64,000 bases of DNA. It comes from Photobacterium aphoticum. GTDB taxonomy: Bacteria; Pseudomonadota; Gammaproteobacteria; Enterobacterales; Vibrionaceae. The notes under the pieces were generated by a model that worked only from the letters and a program-made list of their open reading frames with translations, searched no databases and had not been told where the DNA came from. The stretch is from NCBI RefSeq assembly GCF_001029435.1, contig NZ_LDOV01000037.1:124001-188000 (forward strand). Direction: 5' to 3'. Both the position numbers and the translations under genes were made by a program. Positions 37,101 through 44,421 of the stretch are shown piece by piece; position 1 is the first letter of the stretch, and each line of letters opens with the position of its first letter.

Positions 37101-37328
37101 ACTGTGTGCGGCTAACGCAGTGCGGTGACTAAGACCGTTGGCGATTTGCTGTGTTGCCACCGTATTGAGTTTTTCACTGCTGATACTGTTGTAGATTGCG
37201 GCGGGCACAATACCGATCAATAACATACTGCCCAGTAAGATCGGTTTAATTTTATTCGGGATTATCCTCACCGGTGAGTACCTCGCCATCCAATTGCAAT
37301 GTGAATGCGACCCGCTGTTGGGGCGCAT
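34116..37328 (-). CDS. Hybrid sensor histidine kinase with receiver and HPt domains
   Basis: A 1070-aa membrane sensor. TM1 is about 29-47, a large periplasmic sensing region about 48-363 (dCache-like by length), TM2 about 364-386, HAMP after it. The kinase H-box FLANLSHEIRTPMNG gives phospho-acceptor His463, then N-box NLLSNAIKF, DTGIGIP and GGTGLGLS. A receiver domain starts at HVLIVEDNPLN (about 716) with the acceptor Asp in DLILMDNHMP. A Gln/Asn/Thr-rich linker (about 840-935) leads to a C-terminal HPt domain with SHSLKGAAGS. The phosphorelay output partner is not encoded nearby; DUF3016 follows. The ligand is unknown. Confidence 0.9.
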   Translation of the reverse strand: MRPNSGSHSHCNWMARYSPVRIIPNKIKPILLGSMLLIGIVPAAIYNSISSEKLNTVATQQIANGLSHRTALAAHSLDGVLEQRMLSIQKLASSPVFQLAHEQALSQGNFIADYLRESVKVDPGFSRIDVIDYHQGSIHPVASSIPYNPSTFNYYISQKSLTPLLREIPDLISGDRDRLFSSPQFANNKAFVYVISPIDNALPNSDESQRFLLIKYQLDELNSQLTFLGERSSDTDYVMLINPEGQVVLSGRHQGQQLNAFTDFSRFYAQNRTEIETQLQPEPEDTFTVSLASEMDTSLPAQKPVVTDKAKGRSPLLSYANRHDALMVATLAPLTFSEPGFPQWTLVSVTPKNAVTATLDYLQQWFLTALMFTAGIVMILALALTRHITEPIANLSRFAAQFKLGNYSRNKSFRGPQEFQVLHDALNQGAEKIADDTQQLNLALHKAKSADRAKSAFLANLSHEIRTPMNGMLGLTQLLLKTELTKEQDQHLRTLLDSGKHMMSLLNDILDFSKIEQGQLVLDPTHFCFTDLLGTIESTYHSLAQEKGIGFQIHCDFDQRRWFFADKARIRQILFNLLSNAIKFTEKGRVDITLSLDETLDSRRPQLTITVKDTGIGIPKNRITQIFDPFAQAEASTSRRFGGTGLGLSIVKQLINIMDGDINVSSLETIGSTFTVVLPLVEGHYIAQEHEDIDFDSRDFANLHVLIVEDNPLNVLIIDSFLKQRQFITSVANNGAEALEMLAQRHFDLILMDNHMPVMDGIETIGRIRKLSAPSCDTPIFACTADVFAETQRKMLDAGAQCVITKPLDERKLVDALQRFKSKITAMYHAREAEQQQRDNARQHAEQRTAQYNGEIQPNNIPGANRDAASPHAAINAQSLCQTTSSAALLQGSPLTQPHSATKQDTANHNATKPCYNNGNGKPQQTNGLATATLAPETKSDVEVAIPSTFDAAVSVPLEFTTLNIHALLDLMDNDHAIVAEFLNMFCQEHNQDVERLRVALTDADFDKAILISHSLKGAAGSISAHQVYDKAQQVEKQVKQRQQPNDCDIKTLDTALSALISEIRHKLNP

Positions 37329-37612
37329 GACCTATCCACACATATTCCTTTTGAGCGGTTTCAGGTCGAATAATGGCAGTGTGTTATAGATTGAGGGGAA
37401 TAATCAACCAGAAAAGTATGAAGATACAAAGAAATACGATCTTGCCGTCATTCTGTTTTGTGTCTGTTGCGCATATTTTGCGTCTGTTTCTTAGTGATGT
37501 GCGTTTGCGCACCGACTCAACGATGTGCGAACCCGCATCTATCCGCACGCGACCGGCACGTACGGATAGGACGTTAACGCTGCTTGATTAACAGTGGCCG
37601 GTTTGAGCCTGA
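37329..37612. other. Intergenic region, no gene seen
   Basis: About 280 bases upstream of the hybrid kinase and downstream of the zinc-ribbon protein gene. No gene, repeat or RNA was recognised. Confidence 0.4.
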
Positions 37613-39106
37613 TTAACGAAGCAGTTCGGCCAGCGTCATTGGGTGGGTGATCAACCCCAATTGTTGCGCAGGCGTCACGCCTTCACGGTTTTGACGACAC
37701 AGGTTATGCCAAGCGCGATAGATATCGAGCAGTGGCAGTAGCCCCCCCGGACGTAATTTACGGCGGGGTTCATTCACAAATTGGCTGAACTGATCGTGAA
37801 AGCGTTGCTGGTACTCGGTAATGGCATGATGGCTGGCGGTTTGCAGCCAGTATGACTCGTTATCTTTTTTGCCGCCTAAATGGCAAATGCCTTTGTTGAT
37901 GTCATCCACGCGGGTAAAGGCCCAGCGATCACGCCACCATCCCATCAATACAATATCCACACGGCCTGCTGCCTGACCGTGCGGCCATTGCGGGTCAGTT
38001 TCCACGTAAATTGGATCGACCGTTCCAGCTTGAATACGCGGCAAAAAGACGGAAATACACGCCGAGCGCAGTAGCGGCTCTTGTGGCATGAAAATCGCCA
38101 GTTTTTGGTTATCTGCCAGCATATCTTGCAGGTGCAAGTAATGGGCATACACCGTGTATTGTGGTCGGATCAAACAGCCTTTTTTCGGCATGTGCAGGTG
38201 CGGCTGACGTGACAGTGGATCTTCCAGATTAGGGCGAGACAGCACATCGCGATAGGTGGCATCGACCCGTGCCAGCAGGCCTTGCCTCTGTTGCGTTGGT
38301 GAAGCAGGGACAGACGGTGTCGCTGGCGGGTGGGCCATAAAGCGTGTGCCGTGGGTGTAGGGATCGTGTTGCTCTCCTTGTGGCGCATGGGCATCGCTTT
38401 GATAGTTCACATCTTGCGCCAGCACATAGCCGGATTGGGCTTCGCAACTGGCAATCCAGTGCACGCCATTATGGCTGTCCGGTTGTAGCGGGCGTAAATC
38501 GCTGGCCAGCGACACGTGTTCGGCTTGGTTGCACAGGCGCGCATCAAACAGGGCTAACTGATGGCGGCAGCGGCTGGCAATGTGTTCGATTTGCTCGTAG
38601 AAAGTTTTGGGGTTTAAGGCTAAACGGCGGCAAATATCGCGCACCGCATGGCCGGTAAAGATCAATGCCAGCAAGGTTTGTTGTAAGGTCAGCTTTGGGT
38701 TGCTGCCCGACCAGCGGTCAACAAACGTGGTTTGGCAGCCTTTGCAGCGGTAGCGTTGGCGATCCCCGCTGAAACCAAAAGCGTGATAGAGGTGACGATG
38801 GGTCAGCACCGGTAAGCCAGCGTTGGGGCAACCGTCATGGCGACAGCCAGACAAGCCCGAGTATTGTTGCTGGGTCAGGCGGTCGACTTCATCGGCGACA
38901 TCATGGTTATTGAGGATCGGCGGAAAGGCCCCGCACTCGCGACACACGAGGATCGGTTTCGCGGGATTGCTGCGCTGTAACACATAATGCTCAGGGTGGT
39001 GTGAACCAAAGTGTTTGCAACTGACGGTCTTGCAATGATTAAGCTGCATGCCGTGATATGGCGTAGGCAGTAAAGGAGTCGCCGAGGCGAGAGTGTCAGT
39101 GTTCAT
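37613..39106 (-). CDS. Zinc-ribbon, HTH-containing protein resembling a transposase
   Basis: A 497-aa soluble protein. The N-terminal 140 residues carry Cys patterns typical of zinc ribbons: CKTVSCKHFG with CRECGAF, then CRHDGCPNAG and YRCKGCQTTF, the last like the N-terminal ribbon of IS1-type transposases. An HTH-like segment follows (AVRDICRRLALNPKTFYEQI, about 154-173). The rest could be an RNase H-like integrase domain: ASDLRP near 204 and a downstream IVLMGWW strand, but a full DDE/D triad is not evident. No terminal inverted repeats or duplicate copies are seen in the window. It may be a domesticated transposase; no function is assigned. Confidence 0.65.
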   Translation of the reverse strand: MNTDTLASATPLLPTPYHGMQLNHCKTVSCKHFGSHHPEHYVLQRSNPAKPILVCRECGAFPPILNNHDVADEVDRLTQQQYSGLSGCRHDGCPNAGLPVLTHRHLYHAFGFSGDRQRYRCKGCQTTFVDRWSGSNPKLTLQQTLLALIFTGHAVRDICRRLALNPKTFYEQIEHIASRCRHQLALFDARLCNQAEHVSLASDLRPLQPDSHNGVHWIASCEAQSGYVLAQDVNYQSDAHAPQGEQHDPYTHGTRFMAHPPATPSVPASPTQQRQGLLARVDATYRDVLSRPNLEDPLSRQPHLHMPKKGCLIRPQYTVYAHYLHLQDMLADNQKLAIFMPQEPLLRSACISVFLPRIQAGTVDPIYVETDPQWPHGQAAGRVDIVLMGWWRDRWAFTRVDDINKGICHLGGKKDNESYWLQTASHHAITEYQQRFHDQFSQFVNEPRRKLRPGGLLPLLDIYRAWHNLCRQNREGVTPAQQLGLITHPMTLAELLR

Positions 39107-39474
39107 GATGTTGGCCTAACGATTTTCAGCTGTTTGGCAGCCGTTTTGCAGCAGCAAGGAGTGGTATAGGTTACAGCAAAAGTAACGCGAGATCTCAAGA
39201 GGGTGGCACAAGGTAAGACCCATCGCCTCACCTTGTGCCGTTAGCTGCTATTTGTCTTGTGCGTTGCGCTATCCACGCGAGATACAAACACGGCCAAACA
39301 TGGCATTGCGTCTTGTATCCATCAAATTGTGTAAGACGCCACATTTTACAAAATATTGAGCGGCGGGATAGCGTTAGTGCGACACATAGCCTCTAAATAC
39401 GGGTCTGTCAGCGACAATACGCGTCAGACGGGTTGAGAGCCGTGGTGTACGTACGGCTCTGCAACGAAGGGGAA
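39107..39474. other. Intergenic region with two inverted repeats
   Basis: About 370 bases without a gene. A near-perfect inverted repeat lies at 39205-39239 (GGCACAAGGT with ACCTTGTGCC, extending inward with few mismatches) and a second, AGAGCCGT/ACGGCTCT, at 39436-39460 just past the deoD stop. The latter may end the deoD message. Confidence 0.6.
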
Positions 39475-40185
39475 TTACAGCTTGATTGCTGTTTCCAGTG
39501 CCACGTTCATCATCTGTGCAAACGACTTCTGACGATCTTCCGCACTCAGTTTCTCACCACGACGAATGTGATCCGATACAGTCAGAATGGTCAGGGCTTT
39601 AGCGCCCAATTCTGCGGCTACGCCGTATATACCAGCCGCTTCCATGTCTACACCCAGCATGCCAAGGTGTTCCATCTTGTCGAACAGATCTTTTTCAGGG
39701 CTGTAGAACAAATCAGCAGAGAAGACGTTACCGACACGCACAGGCACTTGTTGTGCACGCGCTTCGTTCACGGCCGTTTCCAGCAAACCAAAGTCAGCAA
39801 TCGCAGCAAAGTCATGCTGGTTAAAGCGAATGCGGTTCACTTTAGAATCGGTTGATGCGCCCATCGCGATGATCACGTCCATCAGTTTCACGTCATCGTG
39901 TACCGCGCCACAGCTGCCGATACGGATAATGTTTTTCACACCAAAGTCGCTGATCAGCTCATGCACATAGATAGAGCAAGATGGGATACCCATGCCGTGG
40001 CCCATCACAGACACTGGCTTGCCTTTGTACAGGCCGGTGTAGCCGAACATGTTACGCACGTCGCACACTTGTTTAACGTCATCCAGGTAGGTTTCGGCAA
40101 TGAATTTGGCACGTAGTGGATCACCTGGCATCAGTACCGTTTCTGCAAAATCACCGCGTTCAGCATTGATATGTGGGGTAGCCAT
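39475..40185 (-). CDS. deoD: Purine nucleoside phosphorylase, DeoD type
   Basis: A 236-aa cytoplasmic enzyme that phosphorolyses purine (deoxy)nucleosides to base and (deoxy)ribose 1-phosphate. It matches E. coli DeoD (239 aa): [27 protein letters not shown] start, [28 protein letters not shown] and the catalytic-loop TVSDHI. The ATG at 40185 has GGAGAGA upstream. It stands alone here, not in a deoCABD operon, so it is perhaps a second copy. Confidence 0.95.
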   Translation of the reverse strand: MATPHINAERGDFAETVLMPGDPLRAKFIAETYLDDVKQVCDVRNMFGYTGLYKGKPVSVMGHGMGIPSCSIYVHELISDFGVKNIIRIGSCGAVHDDVKLMDVIIAMGASTDSKVNRIRFNQHDFAAIADFGLLETAVNEARAQQVPVRVGNVFSADLFYSPEKDLFDKMEHLGMLGVDMEAAGIYGVAAELGAKALTILTVSDHIRRGEKLSAEDRQKSFAQMMNVALETAIKL

Positions 40186-40619
40186 AGTTCTCTCCAGCTC
40201 ATTGGTTATCGTCATGGACGATAAAGTAATTAGTACAGCGTGACGAAAAGGGTTCTGAAAAAGTGTAGAGAAAAAATGGTCAATGCGATTTCTCTCGGCT
40301 TTTTCGTCGTCACCGCTTGTGTTTCGTTATGGGTCAAGTGTAGGGAAGCGAGACAGGGATTCTCGCGATCCTAGTCACATTTTATGGCGCTTGTGCGTAA
40401 AATTACCCGCTTGATTACCATTCCTGTTGAAAGCAAGAGGGGGATCGTTTGCGTGATGACTGCGTTTCATCTTTGTTTCTGAAAGGTAATTAAAATAAAA
40501 ATCTTTATATTCATTGGTTTGTGTTTGTTTTGTGAGTGAATGATGATTTTTGGCCCGTTATGCAACAGGCTGTTGATGGTTATCTGGATGTAACCGATTA
40601 CATTTTTTGTTATTGCGCG
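40186..40619. other. Intergenic region, no gene seen
   Basis: About 430 AT-rich bases upstream of deoD. It probably holds its promoter. No operator was identified with confidence. Confidence 0.4.
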
Positions 40620-42371
40620 TTATGGCGAGACTTGGTGGTCATAAAGATACGGTGCCGTGGGAATATGTTTGATATCAGCGGGCGCAGTGCCTTGCGGTGT
40701 GGGATAGAGTGGACGGCCGGCTTTAAGGGTTTCTATGACCGTCACTTCCCGTAATGCACCGGCAGGCAAAGAAAGCGGATTGGTGGACAGAATCACCATG
40801 TCTGCCTGCATGCCGGGCACCAAGCGGCCTTTGTATTTTTCCTCAAAAAACAGATAGGCCGCATGGCGACTCAACGCTTGCAGCGCATCCAACGCACTGA
40901 TGCGTTCCGTCTCGCCCAGCAGGGTTTTCTGCGCCGTCATGCGATTGACCGCACTCCATACCGACAACATGGCGTTCGGCACAGAGGCGGTGGCTGTTTG
41001 GGATGGCGTTGGTTGAGAGCTTTCTTGTTGAGAGTGCTTTAGCTGAGCATTTTCTGCTTGAGAACTTTCTGTTTGAGAGCTTGTAGGTAAAGCGCGTTTA
41101 GGTTCGGTTTCAGCATCATCGGCAAGGCTCTGTGCTGTCGTCTCTGTTTCCTGACTACTACCTGTTTCGTCATGGCTAACAACGGCCTGACTGTTATCAC
41201 TTGTTTCTCGGGAGGTGATGGCTTCATCGGTCAAACGGGTGTCTGTGGACTCGCTGGTTTCGGGGGACTGAGTCGCTGTAATGGGCCCATCGTTCACAGG
41301 ACGGATCAGCGGCGCACATTGATTGGCAAAGGTTAAATGGCGGGTGGTGGCGGAACGTAACGGACTTTGGGTTTCTGCCCGTAATTGCCCGAGCCAGGTG
41401 ATATCGCTGTCGCCGTGTTTGACGATGTGCAGCGTATCAAAGCAGGGCAACAAACCCAGGCGTTTGTATTGATCTAATTGGCCAATACGGGCATAGCGAG
41501 AGGAGAGGATCACCGAGCGGCGCTGTTGCTCAACGGTAATGGCCAGATCGTCACTGGCCTGAATCACCGCATCAATGGCAGCATCGCCCATCGCATGAAT
41601 GAATAGCTGCACCGCTTGCTCAATCGCCAATTGGTAAGCATGGCGAAATTCGCTGTAAGGCATGGCGGGTTGGCCTTGCCAGCGGGGCGGGCGATCCGGT
41701 GGTTGGGTGGCATAGGGAATTGCCATCCATGCTGTTTGATTTTCCATGTTGCCGTCGACCGCTAACGTCACACCGGCCAAAGTGAGCGAACCCGTTACGG
41801 TGGCGTTAGAGGCAGCGGGTGTGGTGGCTTTTGAAGGCGGTGCTTGCGCTTGAGGGGCACTTGTTTTACGAAAAGGCAGGGGCAAATTTTGCTGAGATAA
41901 GGTGCTGTGAAAGGTCGCGAACGGCACCAGCGCGATCACATCTAACGAGAGCTGGTTGCCGTCTGCCGCTGTGCGCAGTTGTTCCAGCATCGCAATCGAG
42001 GCTTGTTGTTCGACCACCGTGGTGTATCCCGCTTGGGCAAACAGATACTGCGCCTGTTCTAACCCTACCCTGTTTACCACTTGCATGAAATCACTGTCGA
42101 CCGCGTACCAACCGGGCACCACCGTTTTCCCTTGCAAATCGATCACGCGCGTTTGTTCCCCTTTGTGGCGCAAGACGCCTGCGCGGGTGCCTACGGCTTG
42201 CACCTTGCCGTCTTTAATGGACATGGCGCGTACGTGCGTGGGGTTACTCATGGTTAGTATGTGGCCATTGATGTAGATGGTATCGGCCGCGACCGTGTCT
42301 TCGAACTGATCGCAACCCGCCGCAAAGAGTAGCGTTAAGCCTATCCAGATCCCGAATAATCGATACAGCAT
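40620..42371 (-). CDS. Degenerate amidohydrolase-3 family lipoprotein
   Basis: A 583-aa putative lipoprotein: the signal ends in LFAAGC (about residue 20). It follows the YtcJ-like amidohydrolase_3 plan: DTIYINGHILTMSNP, DGKVQAVG, VIDLQGKTVVPG, later IHAMGDAAIDAVI and a C-terminal GRLVPGMQADMVILSTNP. However the HxH metal motif normally after VVPG is replaced by WYAVDSDF, the HAQ region reads SRYARIGQ, and about 90 residues of Ser/Gln/Glu/Thr-rich repeats (near 375-465) interrupt the domain. It is therefore probably not a metal-dependent hydrolase. The start at 42371 is chosen because the lipobox signal follows it directly. Confidence 0.78.
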   Translation of the reverse strand: MLYRLFGIWIGLTLLFAAGCDQFEDTVAADTIYINGHILTMSNPTHVRAMSIKDGKVQAVGTRAGVLRHKGEQTRVIDLQGKTVVPGWYAVDSDFMQVVNRVGLEQAQYLFAQAGYTTVVEQQASIAMLEQLRTAADGNQLSLDVIALVPFATFHSTLSQQNLPLPFRKTSAPQAQAPPSKATTPAASNATVTGSLTLAGVTLAVDGNMENQTAWMAIPYATQPPDRPPRWQGQPAMPYSEFRHAYQLAIEQAVQLFIHAMGDAAIDAVIQASDDLAITVEQQRRSVILSSRYARIGQLDQYKRLGLLPCFDTLHIVKHGDSDITWLGQLRAETQSPLRSATTRHLTFANQCAPLIRPVNDGPITATQSPETSESTDTRLTDEAITSRETSDNSQAVVSHDETGSSQETETTAQSLADDAETEPKRALPTSSQTESSQAENAQLKHSQQESSQPTPSQTATASVPNAMLSVWSAVNRMTAQKTLLGETERISALDALQALSRHAAYLFFEEKYKGRLVPGMQADMVILSTNPLSLPAGALREVTVIETLKAGRPLYPTPQGTAPADIKHIPTAPYLYDHQVSP

Positions 42372-42606
42372 GGCAGACGACCTCTCAGGCAGACAGCGAG
42401 GGGAATGTGTAAGGGCTATCGTGTGGCTATAAGTGTAGCGGTTAACCCGGTGATTCCGCGAGAAGGCCGCAGCGTTGAGACTGAAAGGAGATGCCGTATT
42501 GCAGCGCCAGCAGTGAGAGAACACACGAAAAAAGCGCATGAAATTGGTAATTTGCCGTCTTCGGCACTACCAGTTAAACGAATGCATTCATTTTTGAGGG
42601 ATGGGT

Positions 42607-43155
42607 ATGAATAAAATCGCAGGGAAAAAAGGGATGGGGAGAAAAGCACTGGGGGTGACCGTGTGTGCATTACTATACAGTTTCCCCGTGTCTGCTGATC
42701 TGTTGGGTTTCTCGTTTGGTGCCTCTGCGGGGGCGGCGCGTATCGAATATGATGGAAATGACGACTATGGCTTTGAATACGGGGTGAACGCTTCTTATCA
42801 CTTCAATGACATGCTGAGTGTGAATGCCGGTGTGGTGCAAGGGAGTGCAGAAGTCGATTCCAACCTGTCTTCTGCCAAAAATGACATTGATTACACGGCA
42901 TTCCAGTTAACGCTGCGCGGCGATATTCCCCTGGTGATCGGGAATGCTTATGCCAAAGTCGGCACCAACTATTACGACTATGACATTGATACCCCGGGAA
43001 TGCGTGATACCAATGACGGCTGGGGCTTTACCGGCGGGGCCGGATTTGTGTTTACCTTGCTGCCGTTTATCGACCTCTCACTGGGGTATGAATACCGGGA
43101 TATGGGCGATGTGACTAATAACTCCATTATCTTTGGTGTGGGTGCCAGCTTGTAA
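42607..43155 (+). CDS. Small outer-membrane beta-barrel protein
   Basis: A 182-aa protein with a signal peptide (cleavage near VSA) and alternating hydrophobic/polar strands with aromatic belts, ending in GVGASL with a hydrophobic terminal residue, typical of an eight-stranded barrel (YfaZ/OmpW-like size). The ATG at 42607 is favoured over 42601 because GAGGG lies at correct spacing. The ligand is unknown. Confidence 0.75.
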   Translation: MNKIAGKKGMGRKALGVTVCALLYSFPVSADLLGFSFGASAGAARIEYDGNDDYGFEYGVNASYHFNDMLSVNAGVVQGSAEVDSNLSSAKNDIDYTAFQLTLRGDIPLVIGNAYAKVGTNYYDYDIDTPGMRDTNDGWGFTGGAGFVFTLLPFIDLSLGYEYRDMGDVTNNSIIFGVGASL

Positions 43156-43403
43156 GCGCGCCTAAAGCAGAGACAATCACAAGATGCAGCCGCCCCGTTG
43201 TACGCTGTAATAGGGGCGGCTGCGTTGTTTATCAGGCCAAGAGGGCATGTCTCGTTGAATGACCGCTGAATGTCCGCTGAATTGTGCTCGGGAAAGTACC
43301 GGAATCGCACAAGGAGGGATGAAAATCAGGCTCTGATCAAGGTTGCGAAAACGGGTTGTTTGTATAATTAATGTCCATTCCAAGCATGTTCTGGAGGTGA
43401 CCG

Positions 43404-44192
43404 ATGACCAACTATGAGCACTATCAGTCCACCGTTGAGCAGGTCAACCGTGCCATCCAAAAAGAAGCCAATGCCCCGTGGTATATTGAATACCGCCCCG
43501 TCACCACATCCGTTCGTCAGGCGTTTGATTTAGTCAGCCCAGCAGGCATTGTGTGCCAGCAATTAGAGCTCGATGCCGCCGTCGCCCATGCCCACTGGCC
43601 GGAGAAATCTGCCGTGGAACAACATGTGCTGGATTACGTGGTACGTGGCGCCGCCCGCTTAGCCCCCCTGCGACAAACCGCGTTTCGCAATAACATTCCG
43701 CAATGGCTGACACAGAGTTTGCAACAGGTGCATCACGTCACCGGATCCAGTGAGCGATTACTGAGTATGCTAAACGATCCCGCTTTTCCATACCCAAGTC
43801 AGGTCAATCTGGATGGTATATACCTGCCGTGTTGGGTATGGCACGCCACCGATGATGAAACAGGGGCGTCACAAGCCTCTATCTCTGTGATTGACCGCCG
43901 CACCGGCTATTTCAGCGCGCCACGTTCAGTCTCCGCCGCTCAGCTGGTGGATCAGGAAAAATGGTTAGGCGCACAAGTGATTGACTCGGTCGATGAATCC
44001 ATCGAGACCATTCGCTACTACGTCGATGCCCATCGCCGCAGCCAGCACCATGTGGATTTCGATGAGCCTTCCATCACCGAAGCGCTCCGTCACCCTTGTG
44101 CCGCCACACTCAGCCCGTTTATGAGTGTTGGCCTTGTCATGCTGGTGGTGATTGGCTTCTTCATCACCTTTAAATGGTTACTGGGGTTTTAG
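43404..44192 (+). CDS. Hypothetical C-tail-anchored membrane protein
   Basis: A 262-aa protein, soluble for most of its length, with one hydrophobic helix at the extreme C-terminus (about 239-260, VGLVMLVVIGFFITFKWLL). I do not recognise its family. GGAGG precedes the ATG. It is alone on its transcript and an inverted repeat follows it. Confidence 0.7.
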   Translation: MTNYEHYQSTVEQVNRAIQKEANAPWYIEYRPVTTSVRQAFDLVSPAGIVCQQLELDAAVAHAHWPEKSAVEQHVLDYVVRGAARLAPLRQTAFRNNIPQWLTQSLQQVHHVTGSSERLLSMLNDPAFPYPSQVNLDGIYLPCWVWHATDDETGASQASISVIDRRTGYFSAPRSVSAAQLVDQEKWLGAQVIDSVDESIETIRYYVDAHRRSQHHVDFDEPSITEALRHPCAATLSPFMSVGLVMLVVIGFFITFKWLLGF

Positions 44193-44220
44193 GCGATAAT
44201 TCGGGTGCGGTATTGATATT

Positions 44221-44244
44221 AAAGTGATTTATGTGAATCACTTT
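44221..44244. other. Perfect inverted repeat
   Basis: AAAGTGATT (44221-44229) and AATCACTTT (44236-44244) flank six bases. It lies 29 bases past one gene and about 180 bases before the next. The half-site spacing does not fit CRP. It could be an operator of the lipoprotein gene or a weak terminator. Confidence 0.55.
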
Positions 44245-44421
44245 GATGATATTTTTCTCAAAAGATGAAATAATGATCAGTTTTGCAACCAAATTGTAAT
44301 GTGCAGTAAGCGTAAATTCGCTTTGCGAGTGAAACGGCTTTTTGTTCATAATTTATTCGTATTTGTTTGGGTTTCTCATTATGTTTGCCGCGAATTTTTG
44401 TTGGCAAGGAAGATGGCAATC

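Noticed and set aside
44221-44244. Inverted repeat as a CRP site
   Set aside because: GTGA and TCAC are ten bases apart rather than six, so it does not fit CRP spacing.
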